A stretch of DNA of 64,000 nucleotides, taken from Juglans regia (Eukaryota > Streptophyta > Magnoliopsida > Fagales > Juglandaceae). The notes under the pieces were generated by a model. It did no database searches. It was not told the DNA's origin and saw only the letters and a list, made by a program, of their open reading frames with translations. Location of the stretch: NCBI RefSeq assembly GCF_001411555.2, contig NC_049902.1, forward strand, positions 10,609,985 through 10,673,984. The letters run 5' to 3'. Shown here in pieces: positions 23,307-34,638 of the stretch (positions are counted from its first letter, which is position 1; every line of letters begins with the position of its first letter). The position numbers were made by a program, and so were the translations under genes.

Positions 23307-23902
23307 TGTTGTGCAAAAACAAACACCAACTATGGCAAACAAAAGTAAAAGCAATCACGATTAAACACACGACGTACAATATACGTGGTTCGAAAAATTA
23401 GCTACGTTCACAGAGCTGTAGAAATCTTCTTAATCAGAGGAGATTACAATCAGTCAATCTCAACTCACACTCTTTAAAGCTTTTTGCTCTTTCACAATAT
23501 GCATTCACTTGACAATTGTTCTCTCACAAAATATGCTGAAAGTCGTACAAAACAAGTCAAATATGACATATATATAACAAACGGTGTTGGAAACCCTAAT
23601 ATGGCAAAATATGCATTTTTTGCTTGAGCGGAGTGTCGAGCATGCATCGAGCGAATTACCAAAATAACATTGGCTCGGATGGGGTGTCGAGAGGGGCTTG
23701 AGCGAACACTAGGATTTGTGTCTCACTCAAGCTCATTGTCATGCGGGACTCGAGCGATCTCACAGGTTGAGCTTCGCTTGAGACCACTGTTGAGCGCACG
23801 TCTAGCAAACTCATGGGTTGAGCTTCGCTCAAGCGCACATCGAGCAAATACTCTGTTTCTCAATTTTTAACTCTAAAACCAGTCTCCACATACATCCCAA
23901 CA
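23307..23902 (-). repeat. 5' LTR (minus sense) of the copia derivative
   Basis: 596 bp, clearly the same sequence as 21185-21779 with scattered differences. The minus-strand PBS lies just inside it. Confidence 0.9.
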
Positions 23903-24267
23903 CCTTTAGCTAGGGAACCTCCTGAAGGGCTGTACAACTCAAATCGTCCATTCATCCACGCTATCTATTCAGCCCCGATTGTGCACTAGCCTGGTAACAA
24001 TGCCTCCTCCCCTGCTAGGGTTAGGCTTCAAAAAGGCCGCAGCTACACCACAAGTAGTGTGTCTTACGGTCAAAGCTTGACATGTTTGTCAAGGAAACAA
24101 ATGGAGGCATGATTGATAATAGCACCTCAAAAGTCTTTTTATTTGTTGTTCGTGTGCAAACATACATCAAATGGTTCCAATTTAACAAGATAAAAGAGAT
24201 GCAAAGAATCCCAAAATTGTCGGCTCATACCAACAATATTCTATTAAATCTGGGATGACTGAGAATA
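23903..24267. repeat. Block A, copy 1, last part
   Basis: Matches 54986-55352: ctcctcccctgc, ggccgcagctacaccacaag, tttgtcaaggaaacaaatgg and the end at gggatgactgagaata. It stops where an LTR begins. A frame with DMFVKETNGGMID (copy 2) or its equivalent is seen on the plus strand, but no family was recognised. Confidence 0.85.
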
Positions 24268-25049
24268 TGTAACACCTTGCTACTCAATAAAATCATTTTT
24301 AAAATTTTTGGAAAAATGGTGTGCTACTAAACTTGAACATAAAAAAAAAACTTTTCATCTAACGAAGTGCCCAGTACAAAGATTCTTTATAATACCATCT
24401 TTATTAAATACTTAAAATCCAAAAGAGAGTCGTAAGCACTTATTTAAAATCACTAAAGTCTCATGTGCTTATCAAAATAATTTATTAAATTGAAATAATA
24501 AAACTAAGCATAACATAAACTATTTAGGTCTGCCTTGCCCCCTGGATCAAGTCCTGTGCTGCAGTCCCATTCTCATAAAGATCATCACCTGGGTGGTTAA
24601 AAAAAATAAAAACATATAAAAATGAGTTGAATACTCAATAAACAACACATCGTATAGTAAACATAATAGGTATAAAGTTTCTTGAAAAATATGCATACTC
24701 ATAAATATATACGTAAATAACATGAATATGAACTTATATTTTACTTGTCATAGGCTAGTAGCCACTGTTGACCCCTGCGAGTTAGGGTTAGTGAGTTTAA
24801 GTAGATTCTGATTTTGTCAATGGTCGTGGGTTGTGGAATTCATACATAAGGAATACACATTGAGTGCATTACCAGTATGTACAACCTGACAATGCAATAT
24901 GCCTATAACATATGGTACTGTCTTCATATCACAACATAGGCCATTACATATTTTATCATTTATACTTCATCATAATCATACTTGCATACTTGTCATATCA
25001 TAGATTTCAAATTAAATCGTATTCTTTCATAAAATTCCTTGATACCTGT
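24268..25049. mobile_element. LTR fragment (TGTAACACC end)
   Basis: Block A copy 1 is broken at 24267|24268 by sequence starting tgtaacacct. The unbroken site in copy 2 is gagaata|tgagg at 55352. The interior resembles long-LTR family sequence similar in style to 18177-21094: a cacctgggtggtta motif, then a stretch near 24780 with ctgcgagttagggtt. The right end is not found; LINE 1 follows from about 25050, so the LTR is truncated or was used as the LINE target. Confidence 0.55.
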
Positions 25050-25091
25050 GTAGAAGCCAGGTTTTCTTGTCTATAGTATCAGGGTTTGAGG

Positions 25092-26039
25092 ATGGCAGAA
25101 GCTTTACAACATATGTATGCAAATCTATCTTTGACAGAGAGGGAAAATGAGGAAATTTCGTTGGATGCGAGCAAGGTGGAGGAAGTGCTTGAGAGGGCTG
25201 GAAACTGTTCCATCATGAAACTTTTGACGAGAAAGCATTATAATCATAAGGCCTTCAACGGAAGCGCATGGGGGTAGGGGATGGATTGTCCTGTTGGCTT
25301 CGTTTTTCTTATGAAAGGTTACCAGATTTTTGCTATCACTGTGGGTTGGTGGGACATACTCTGCGTGGATGTGTCAGGGGCATTACCTAGCACAAGACCA
25401 CCACATACGGTGGCTGAAAGTCCAGCTAGCAATAAAGATGGTAGTTATTGTTTAGCGGAAGCTGTGGAGAATGTTACGACTGTTCAAAATGGAGTAAAGG
25501 GGGAGAAAAAATTAGTTACTGCTAATGAAGAGTTGGAGCATTTTTCGGAGAAGATCATGAACGTGCGTGATGTTTCCATAAATTTAGGAGTAACAAAAGA
25601 CAAGCTGTTGGGGGAAGGAGGATTATCATCAAAGGGGAAGGAACCGTTGGTTTGGGCTGAGGAGGGCTGTTTAACAGAAGTACTTACTTTTGAAGATGCT
25701 GCTATGGGCTTGGGCCCGAATGCACTTTTTTATAAAACGATGTATTGTTAGAAAGAAGGCCCAGTTGCTGTTAAGTCTGCTAACGGCTCTTCTCCTATTC
25801 GTCACATAGCTAAATTGAAAGGGGTTCTGAAACAGAGCAAGGGTCTTGATGGGAGGATTGTTTGTGATGGAGAGGCAATTGATGAGGGGTTTCTGCACAA
25901 ATCTGAGGCTCATGGAAGGAAGAGGAAGGGGATTGAAATTTTTGCTATGGAGGATCATTGTTTAAAGAAGATTGCGTTGGTGGAAAGGCAGGATGATGCA
26001 CTTCAACAACCTGAGATATCGGCGGGGGCTGTGGCATAG
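25092..26039 (+). pseudogene. LINE 1 ORF1 (DUF4283/zinc-knuckle protein), internally deleted
   Basis: The frame from ATG 25092 starts MAEALQHMYANLSLTEREN, the usual start of plant LINE ORF1. After the stop near 25275, most of the DUF4283 domain is missing. Another frame around 25325-25375 resumes at YERLPDFCYHCGLVGHTLRG, a CX2CX4HX4C zinc knuckle (its last Cys follows directly). The rest is low-complexity linker in two frames up to 26039. ORF1 proteins bind the LINE RNA. The start at 25092 was chosen because the preceding codons lack homology. The internal deletion and frame changes make the protein non-functional. Confidence 0.8.
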
Positions 26040-26053
26040 TTCTGCCAGACATC

Positions 26054-29000
26054 ATGAAAAATTTCAATTGGAATTCTCGTGGGCATGGGTACCCATGAGG
26101 AATCTGTACACTTCATGATTTGATCATGAAGGAAGATCCTGATGTGCTGTTTTTGCAAGAGACTCGGTTGTCTTCAAGGCAGTTCAATCTCTGTAAGTTC
26201 AAATTTGGTTTTTGTAATTGCTTTGTTGTGGATTGTGTGGGTCGTAGTGGTGGTCTAGCATTGTTGTGGAAATATGAGTTTAATTTGTCTATTGTCAATT
26301 ATTCAAAAAATCATGTGCATGCTGTGCTTAATGGTGTTAATGGGGAAATTTGTTTATTAACGGGTGTGTATGGTCATCCTGATCCTAGTAAGAGACCTGA
26401 TGTTTGGAGGTTAATTAAGGGTTTGGGTCATGGAGTGGTGTTGCCTTGGTTAGTTTTTGGGGATTTTAACGAAATTATTTATCATTTTGAGAAGTGTGAG
26501 GGTAGAAATAGGAATGAGAAGCAGTTGGAGGATTTTAGGGATGTTTTAGAAGTGTGTAGTTTGAGAGATTTGGGTTTCTTTGGTGTTCCTTTCATGTGGT
26601 GTAATAGGAGGGAAGGGGGAGGTTTAATTAGTGAAAGATTGGACCATTTTCTTGCAAATATTATGTGGTGTAATTTGTTCCCAAATATGAGGGTTCACCA
26701 TGGGGTAGTTGCATACTCAGATCATGTTCCTTTGTGGTGGGATTCTGAGAGTGGTTTTAAAGAAAGGAAAAAAAGGTTGTTTAGATTTGAAGCAATGTGG
26801 GTGGGGGAGAGAGAGTGTGCTCGTATAATAGAGAGGGTTTGGAATCAAATGGAAGGATCTCATCTTTCTCAAGTCATGGGTTCCATATCTAGATGTGCTT
26901 CTAATTTGGGTAGATGGAATCAAAGTTCTTTTGGGAATGTACAGAAGGAACTATCTAATGCAAAAGAAAGTATGAAATAGTTGCAAGAAGATGATCCTTG
27001 TAGTTTTTCACTAACAGAACAACAACAAGCAAGAGATGATGTTCAAAAGTGGCTTGAGAGGGATGATGTTATATGGAAACAGAGGTCTCGGGTCATGTGT
27101 CTTAGAGAGGGAGATAGCAATTCTAGGTTTTTTCATTAAAAAGCCTTGGCTAGAAGGAAGAAGAATTCTATTATGCAACTACAAGATGATTATGGCAGTT
27201 GGAAGAAAGGGCCCCTTTTGGATGATCTAGTGACATATTATTTCAATAAGTTGTTCACTAATGCAGATCAAGTGGAAATGGAGGAAGTTATTTCAGGGGT
27301 TGAGGTTAGAGTGACCGGTGAGAAGAATAGGGATTTGATGAAACCATATGTGGCTGAGGAAGTTGAAGTTGCTGTTAAACAGATGCATCCATCAAAGGCT
27401 CCTGGACCAGATGGGATGTCTCCAGCTTTCTATCAAAAGTATTGGACGGTGATTGGTAAGTCTGTTATTGATTCATTGATTTTGGCTTTGAATACTGGAC
27501 AGTTCCCTAGTAATTTAAATCAAACTTATATTACATTAATTCCCAAAAAAATTGGTCCAACTAAAGTGGCTGATTTTAGGCCAAACCTTTGCAATGTGCT
27601 CTATAAGATTTTCTCAAAAGTCATTGTGAATAGGTTAAAAAAGGTGTTGCCTTTGGTTATTTTGGAGACCCAATCTACTTTTGTGCCTGGTAGACAAATT
27701 TCAGATAATGTTATGATAGCTTATGAGTTGCTACATTTTTTTAGGAATAAGAGAAAAGGAAGAAATGGTTTTATGTCATTGAAACTTGATATGAGTAAGG
27801 CATACGATAGAGTGGAGTGGCTATTTTTGGAAAGAATGATGGAGGCTCTTGGTTTTGCTAGAGGATTGATTAATTTAATTATGCAGTGCGTTAAAACAAT
27901 TTATTTCTCTGTTTTGGTAAATGGGTGTCCTAAAGGTCCTATTATTCCAAGTCGAGGAATTAGACAGGGAGATCATTTGTCTCCCTATCTATTTCTTTTG
28001 TGCACAGAAGGACTTATTACTTTGTTAAAAAGGACAGCAGGTAGGGAGGTTATTGAGGGTGTTAAAATTTGTCGAGGGGCTCCGAGAGTCAATCATTTGT
28101 TGTTTGCAGATGATAGTATGATTTTTTGTAAAGCAGATGTGGTTACAAATGAAAAAATTCATTCCTTATCAAATGCATACGAGAGAGCATCTGGTCAATG
28201 TATTAATAAAGAAAAGACTTCTATGGTTTTTAGTAGGAATGTTAATGAAGATATGAGGGTTCAGATTATGCAGCTTTGGGGGGATAGTCATATTCAACAT
28301 TTTGAGAAGTATTTGGGACTACCTCCTGTGGTGGGTAGGTCAAAGAAACAAGCCTTTTCTAGTATTTAACAACGATTGTGGCAGAAACTTCAATTGTGGA
28401 AAGGTAATTTGTTGTCACAAGGGGGGCGGGAGGTTCTAATAAAAGCTGTAGCAATGTCTATTCCGACCTATGCTATGAGTTGTTTCCTATTTCCTAAATC
28501 CTTTTGCTCTGAGTTGGAGAGTTTGATGGCTCAGTTCTGGTGTGGAAATCGATCTCAGGGGAGGAAGATTTATTGGGTTAGTTGGGAGAAGTTGTGTGAC
28601 TCTAAGTTTCAGGGTGGAATGGGGCTTAAAGACTGAAGGTTGTTTAATTTGGCTCTCCTAGCAAAACAAGGTTGGAGACTTTTGAAGAATGAAGACTAAC
28701 TTTTGTTTAGTATCTATAAGGCAAAGTATTTTCCAACTTCCAGTTTTTTTAAGGCTAAAGCTGGTTTGAGATCTTCATTTATTTGGAAGGGAATTTGGGA
28801 AGCTAGACACTTTTTACAGAAAGGTTGCAGGTGGTGTGTGGGAAATGGAATGAATATAAGAGTATTCAAAGATCCTTGGATACCAGGATGTGAATTGCCT
28901 GTTGTTAAACCAAACGTTGATGATGAGATGCGAGTAAATTCTCTGATAGATGAGAGCACAAGATGGCGGAATGTTCAGAGTTTAAGAGCTCTATTCAATC

Positions 29001-30371
29001 CAAATGAGGTGAGGCAAATTTTGAACCTGAATTTCTGTTTAGATGCTGAAGATTCTGTTTTCTGGGCATATGAGAGAAATGGTATCTACTTAGTTAAAAG
29101 TGCATATAGGATGTTTCAAAATTATGGTGTACAAAATTTGGGTGAAAGTTCAAGACAAAAATCTGAGACAGCTTTTTGGAAATGTTTGTGGCATTTGAAG
29201 TTACCAAAAAAAATGAAAATGTTTGTTTGGAAAGCTTGTTTGGAGAAGTTGCCTATATATTAGAATCTAAGGAGAAATCATGTTATTGATGATGATGCAT
29301 GTGTGTTCTGTGGGAGGGAAAAAGAGAATGTTGCTCATGCTGTTTTTTATTGTCTTGATGTGAGGCAGATGTATGCAGACCACCTCAAGTGTTACAGGAA
29401 TGTAGTTTCTGGTTTGAGTTTTTGGGATTTGGCTAATATGGCTAGGAAAGAAGGTCAGAGGAGGACTTGGCTACTTTTATTGCAATTGCTTGGGCTCTTT
29501 GATGTAGATGAAACAATTTTATATATGAGAATGTCCTGTTTCGAACACAAATGGTGGTTAATAGTGCTCTATTTTTGAAGTTAGAGTTCAAACAACTTCA
29601 GGTGTTTGATGTCTCACAGAACCACATGAAGAAAGTTGTATCTTGGAACTCTACTCCTATAGGCTAGCTTAAGTTGAATGTTGATGATGCAACCTTTTAT
29701 GAACAATATACATCTGGGGTAGGAGTGATTCTTCGAGATCACAATGGTGATGTTCTAGTTGCTTGTAGTAAAGTGGAAAGGGAGGTAGTGTCTTCTGAAT
29801 TTATTGAGGCTATTGCTATGCTTAGAGGATTGCAATTGTGTGTTCAATGGGGTGTTCCAAAGTTAATGGTAGGAGTGATTCTTTGAGATCACAATGGTGA
29901 TGTTCTAGTTGCTTGCAATAAAGTGGAAAGGGAGGTAGTGTCTTCTGAATTTATTGAGGCTATTGCTATGCTTAGAGGATTGCAATTTATTTAGGTATGT
30001 AATATTATAATTATTAAAGTTGTTCCTAAGTATCTATTTAGGTATATAATATTATAATTATTAAAGTTGTTCCAAAGTTAATGCTTGAAACAAATTGTTT
30101 GCTTCTTGTGAATGCTTTGAATAATCTTACTGATTATATTACAGATTCTGATTTTCTACTCCTAGATATTCAAAGAATGATAACTTGCTTTCAAGAAGTT
30201 CAAGTTTTGCTTGTAAACAGACTAGGGAATATTGTAGCACATTAGTTGGCAAGGCATGCTTGGAATGTTAGTGATATTGAAATGTAGTGGGATTATTGTC
30301 CTTCATTTGTAAGTCAAGCTGTTTGGTTTGACAAAAGCAATTTGTTGCAAGGACCTTATTTGATTCAATGA
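26054..30371 (+). pseudogene. LINE 1 ORF2: endonuclease, reverse transcriptase, zf-RVT, RNase H
   Basis: ATG 26054 opens MKNFNWNSRGHG. The endonuclease (to 26980) shows FLQETRL, FGDFNEI, SERLDHFLAN and YSDHVPLW, covering the catalytic motifs. RT (about 27390-28367) shows SKAPGPDGMSPAFY, LDMSKAYDRVEW, RQGDHLSPYLF and the intact active site LLFADDSMIF. zf-RVT follows (FWKCLWHLKLPKKMKMFVWK, CVFCGREKENVAH). RNase H lies at 29674-30371 (MNVDDATF, GVGVILRDHNGDVL), ending ..PYLIQ. From 26054 to 29578 the code stays in one reading frame; only in-frame stops break it (near 26099, 26980, 27137, 28367, 28634, 28697, 29261). A frameshift precedes RNase H, and RNase H itself is disrupted by a 218 bp insertion. 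Confidence 0.9.
29871..30088 (+). repeat. Templated insertion in the RNase H region
   Basis: 29721-29837 is repeated at 29871-29987 (117 bp, few changes). This is followed by two head-to-tail copies (period 47 bp, from 29988 and 30035) of an AT-rich segment ending gttcc, before the LINE sequence resumes at agttaatgcttg. The AT-rich segment also occurs inverted at 30615-30665, downstream of the LINE. Confidence 0.75.
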
Positions 30372-30401
30372 ATGAGATGTTGGTTATAAAAAAAAAAAAA
30401 A

Positions 30402-30614
30402 CAAGAATTTTTATAATTTGGGCTTCCAATGGAGGGCGTATATGTAAATACTTATAAAAGACATATTATTTACCGTACATATGTGTAAGGATATGATCAT
30501 GCTACTTACCTTATAGCGCTATTCCTAAAATCTCACTTCCTAGCTAGTTATCTATACGATATACTATGCGTTATTAAATTTTATAGAAAACGTGGTATGG
30601 TACCGTTATTTAAT
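30402..30614. other. Flank of LINE 1, no gene seen
   Basis: AT-rich sequence without supported coding content. Confidence 0.5.
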
Positions 30615-30665
30615 TAAATAGATACTTAGGAACAAATTTAATAATTATAATATTATATACCTAAA
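30615..30665. repeat. Inverted partner of the templated insertion
   Basis: This 51 bp segment is the reverse complement of 29989-30039 with two or three mismatches. It lies outside the LINE poly(A), so it is the likely donor for the AT-rich pieces inside the LINE. Confidence 0.75.
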
Positions 30666-32040
30666 TTCATAAATGCTTAATAACATAATTTAGAGTCTTA
30701 AGAATTTTCCAAAAAAAATGAAAATGAAAATTTATGGACCAGTATATGCCTAAGTAAAACCATGTAAAACAATATAGAATGACTTTATTGGAAAGTATAA
30801 CCAAGCCCAACCCGATTCTAAAATATAAATCCAAATTTTATGTCTATATAATTAATAATAATGATAGGCTTATTACTTCATATTATTCATTTATTAATTT
30901 TTATTTATTTATTTAAGATTTTTTTTTAATTTTTTTAACTTATTGGTTAAGGAAGTGACTATTAGTGAAGTTGTATTTTTTTTTAATTTTTTCTTAATGA
31001 TTAAGGATGTTAAAAAGAATCTTAAAAGAAAATAATAAAATTTTAAATATACTATAAAATAATAAAAGAATTGTAAGAAGATGACTATCATTACCCATAT
31101 AATGGCAATAATGTGAAAAAAACATCAACAAAAGTCTTTCAAATGTTCTAAGTAACTTCATGGTACTTTCTTTCTCCAAAAGCAAAGTGAGTTGTCTTTT
31201 CTTGAAAAAAAAAATACAATTTCATCAAAGCAAGTTGTTCCACATAATTTCAAGGACATAAGGGTAATATTATTCAAAAGGTACGCGTTGCAAGCTTTAT
31301 ATACAAAACTTAAAAAAACCACTTTCAGCTTCGACAAAAGGACAAGCTGCAGACATTCAGACACAAAGGCATGTTCATTAAATAAAATGAAGTTAAACAA
31401 TGCCTACAAAGAAATTTGTGTCTCGAGTACTTGAGAGCAGATGTCTAGTTTAATTTGTATTTTAATTTTTTTTATATTGATAAATTATAATTATAACTTC
31501 AAGTTTATTAAATGAAATGAAATCTATTTTCATATATATAAAAAAAAGAAACAAATACCCGCTCGACAATAAGGAGTAAGAAAAGAATCGTGCTTATCTT
31601 GAAAAAAAGAAAGTGCATAGAGAGTTGGGTCTGTGTTTTGAAATTTTATGATAAATGGGAGATGTATAGACAGGGAAAAGGTGTTCACGAGTTACAGTTC
31701 GAATTGGACTCAGACACGATCATTCTATAAGAGAGTTTAAAATAAAGATATATTTTAACAATTAAATAGTTCATTTAACTAATGATTTTGAATTAATGAG
31801 ATTGTATAGAAAACTTCAATTAGTGATATTTTAAATTGAAATAAACTTCTAATAGTCGGTGTTTAAATTTTAAAAGGATTCTAACTCGTTAAATAAGGAT
31901 AAATAAGATTTAACCTAGTTATTGAGCCAACTTAAAACTCATAATCAACCTCAATAATGAATCACTCGTTGGCTTATCTAATATAGCTCATTAAATATAA
32001 TTTAGACCTAATAAAAGTTATCAATATTCTGACCTTAAAA
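30666..32040. other. AT-rich intergenic, 3' flank of the CYSTM gene
   Basis: Long A and T runs, no recognisable domain in any open frame. No clear match to the corresponding flank of the second CYSTM copy (57300-57506). Confidence 0.5.
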
Positions 32041-33409
32041 TTATGATGCGCAAACCGCAGACAAGCAACCTTCACAGCAGCAACCGAACAAGTTAGAAAA
32101 ACTGCAAATGAGAAATAAAGCAAACAAAGCAAAGGAAGATGAAAATTATCAAAACAGAGAACGAAGATCATACAAACAAAAGCAAAACAGAGAGAAATAA
32201 AGGATGCAAAACAAACAAACAAACGTACCATGATTTCAAACACCCGCCAGCACCCCTAGTTGTAGTTTCAACGGGAGGCATGTGTTGGGGATACCCAGCT
32301 GCAGGGTCAGTACCACGGGTTGGGTAACCAATTGGAGGAGGTGGTGCAACATAATTAGGAACTTGAACGTTGCCTTGATCTACTACTGCCTGTGGATGCC
32401 CATAGCTCGGCGGATATGCAGTCACAGGTGGGGGATATGCCCCTGCAATTTCAATATAAATGAACCAAAATCAAAGATCCATCCATCCAAAAGTTTCTTG
32501 AGAAAAAGAATTAGGTCCCATTTGGATACATAGATGATCTCATCTCGTCTCATCATTAAAATTTTTCTAAATTTTCATTGAATATATAATAAACAATTCA
32601 ATTTTTTTAAATATCAAAACAATAATAATATTAAAAAAATAATATTTGAACAATATTTTATTCAACTTTTAACTTTTATATAAAAAATATCATCTCATCT
32701 TATCTCACTATCCAAACCAGGCCTTAACTATGCATGCCAATTAATTTTCTTTAGCTACTCCATCTAACGTTGGATTAATGAAATATCCAACAAATAATTA
32801 CCATGCACAAAGAGTTGAATTCGGCTTAACTAGGGTCGATAAGTAGAGACCTTAATCAACATTATATAGTACTGATGGATCTACATATAGCTCGATTTTT
32901 AAAATTCAAAATAGTTTCTAAATTTGATTCATAATTCCATTTTTTTTTACAGAAATTAGCTCCCTAATTGTAGTATTTTATGCTTAATGTGACACTAAAA
33001 TAGATAAATTTTACATAAAATTTGATAAACTAGCTTAGATATTAGAATGAAAGATGACATTCTAAAATATCACTTGATAGTTTTTACGATGAAAATAATT
33101 TCTAAATATTTCATATTTATAAAAATAATAATAGATGAATATTATACTATGAAATATTATTGTAAAAAATCTGAAACAAATATTAAGTTATGTTTTTAAA
33201 ATTTTATTTCTATATTATTTGACAATTTATCCAGATTTAATTTTATATATGTTTTATAATTTTATAATATTTTTTCATTTTACGTAAAGCAATAGAAAAG
33301 TTGGCCTCTTAAGAAAAAAAGCTGGTCGCGCCACTGTCAACATACTTCTTAAGATTCTACTTGAGGCACTATACTTACCAGGAGCTTGCTGCTGATCGTA
33401 GTGGCTCAT
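32041..33409 (-). CDS. CYSTM-like small Cys-rich, Pro/Tyr-rich protein (three exons)
   Basis: Exons on the minus strand are 33379-33409, 32229-32442 and 32041-32101, joined by introns with GT..AG ends (GTAAGT donor, TTGCAG acceptors). They give a continuous 101-residue protein. It starts MSHYDQQQAPGAYPPP, continues with a Pro/Tyr/Gly-rich part (GYPTRGTDPAAGYPQHMPP) and ends GCLKSCFSNLFGCCCEGC, then LSAVCAS. Plant CYSTM/WIH-type proteins have this layout: a short MSHYDQ-like start, a PPGY-rich linker and a C-terminal Cys-rich membrane-anchoring module, with roles in stress response and development. The tail here has seven Cys but departs from the usual GFWKGCxAALCCC pattern, so membrane anchoring is uncertain. 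Intron 1 holds a MITE. The gene is paralogous to 57507-59136. All exons are open, so it is the best candidate for an active host gene. Confidence 0.78.
32514..32723. mobile_element. 210 bp MITE in intron 1, TTA target duplication
   Basis: The ends are ggtcccatttggatac and, on the other strand, ggcctggtttggatag. TTA lies on both sides (32511-32513, 32724-32726). The interior has ctcatctcgtctcatc-type repeats and AT-rich sequence, the same family as 59872-60071. Absent from the paralogous intron. Confidence 0.8.
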
Positions 33410-33520
33410 GTCTGAAAATCAGATGCTCACGAAATGCGAGAGAGATAGAGATAGTCTGATAGAGATAGATAGACAGAGAGAGAGAGAGGGTCGAATGAGA
33501 GGTTGAGGAATTTTGAGTGG

Positions 33521-33530
33521 ATTTATAAGT
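33521..33530 (-). promoter_or_regulatory. TATA-like box of the CYSTM gene
   Basis: The minus strand reads acttataaat about 115 bp upstream of the ATG. A CT-rich leader (gagagaga on plus at 33440-33490) follows. The same arrangement is conserved upstream of the second copy at about 59228-59237. Confidence 0.55.
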
Positions 33531-33559
33531 CTTGTAATGAGTGGACGGGCAACGAGGCG

Positions 33560-33565
33560 TTGACC
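33560..33565 (+). promoter_or_regulatory. W-box-like TTGACC in the CYSTM promoter
   Basis: TTGACC matches the WRKY-binding core TTGAC[CT]. The aligned position of copy 2 (near 59290) reads TTGGCC, so the site is present only in the intact gene. Function is not shown. Confidence 0.35.
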
Positions 33566-33586
33566 TTCGGAAATTTCAAAAATCCA

Positions 33587-33672
33587 AAGCGATGTGGACC
33601 ATGTGGTGTGGCCTTGGTTCTCATTCACACTACAATTGGATGTACAAAACAAGTGGCATATATACAATTCTT
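33587..33672 (-). repeat. Inverted copy of an LTR end
   Basis: This is the reverse complement of about 35003-35090 (shared gtggccttggttctcattca and tgtacaaaacaagtgg), followed by a (TA)n tract at about 33678-33698. It is part of the rearranged LTR cluster. The same sequence in other orientations lies at 34800-35090 and 38284-38345. Confidence 0.75.
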
Positions 33673-33698
33673 ACGTTGATATATATATATATATATAT

Positions 33699-34299
33699 GC
33701 GGCACTGGGCACAAGACAATGCAGCACGGACATGGGATGCCGCAACTTTCAAGCAACAGTGGATTTTTTTTTTAAGCCTATATAAAGCCCTTGTAAAGTG
33801 TAAACGGACGAAGAAACTGGTCAAGTAGGAATAAGAGTAGGAGTAGAGTTGAGAACCTATTTTCAGTTTTATTTTTGTTTTACTTGAGTTTGAAGTTTAT
33901 GATGAAATTATTGTAACCTTTTAAGTGTTCATTTTAATTTCAGTTTATTTAAATTAATATCATTTATTTTTTTATGTCATTTAAATTACTATTCATTTAA
34001 ATTATTGTCATTTATTTTTCTCGCATTTTTAATTCCAACATTTAAATTACTGTCATTTATTTTTTCCGCACTTTTAATTCCTGCAATTTAAATTAATATT
34101 ATTTATTTTTCCCTTACCTTTAATTCTTGCAATTTAAGTTAATGTCATTTATTTTTCTTGATTCTTTAAATTTTAGTTTATTAATTCGAGCAATTTTAAT
34201 TTACTGTATTGCATTTCACTTACTTTTCATCGCTGCACCCAAATCCAACAACATAAATCGGGTTCACGATCAATAAATTATCTTTTCCATTGCACTCAT
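33699..34299. other. AT-rich, no gene seen
   Basis: Contains loose repeats of the form ttaaattactgtcatttattttt at about 33950-34200, with unit spacing of about 60 bp. No coding region. Confidence 0.5.
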
Positions 34300-34638
34300 C
34301 TATTTTTTGACATCAAACCATAATTTGCATTAATAATAGAACATGGCCCTCAGCCATTACAATTGTTTTGATACATTCAGCTACACAATCAATATCAATT
34401 AATTCATACTCCATATTGACGGCTTGTTGTGCCAATTAGTGAGCAGCCCCATTAAACTCCCTCTTAATATGTCGAATTTTCCATGTGAAGGATAAAGTGA
34501 TAATGGACTTTCAACTCTCAAAATTCAAGTCAATGTTATCAGCAAGAGGCCACTACTACTTGCAATAAAAGGAAGCAACATCGAGACCTCAAACCAAGTA
34601 TTAGAGGAAATGGAAATCGGCTCGCTCCAGTTAAGCCT
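34300..34638 (-). pseudogene. LINE RNase H C-terminal remnant
   Basis: Minus-strand translation gives TLSFTWKIRHIKREFNGAAH, then a stop, then LAQQAVNMEYELIDIDCV. This matches the end of the RNase H-like (RVT_3) domain of plant LINEs. Part of it (34490-34638) is duplicated in inverted orientation at 38531-38690. Confidence 0.6.

Larger units (their letters stand above)
21185..23902 (-). mobile_element. Ty1/copia deletion derivative with gag-protease only
   Basis: A 2.7 kb element in minus orientation with LTRs at 21185-21779 and 23307-23902. A perfect 5 bp target duplication CCTTT lies at 21180-21184 and 23903-23907. The empty site in copy 2 is TCTTT at 54985-54989. The minus-strand PBS (tggtatcagagc, initiator-Met type) sits at 23293-23304, and the polypurine tract (aagtgggagat) abuts the other LTR at about 21780-21792. 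Between them are gag, a zinc knuckle and a protease. Integrase, RT and RNase H are absent, so it depended on another element for movement. Confidence 0.92.
25050..30401 (+). mobile_element. LINE 1 (plant L1-type non-LTR retrotransposon)
   Basis: About 5.3 kb with ORF1 (25092-26039), ORF2 (26054-30371) and a 3' poly(A) run at about 30388-30401 directly after the ORF2 stop. The domain order is DUF4283 remnant, zinc knuckle, AP-endonuclease, RT, zf-RVT, RNase H, as in plant L1 elements. The 5' end is set only approximately. No target duplication was found. Confidence 0.88.

Noticed and set aside
32139..32533. Plus-strand frames over the CYSTM exons
   Set aside because: Antisense shadows of the spliced minus-strand gene.
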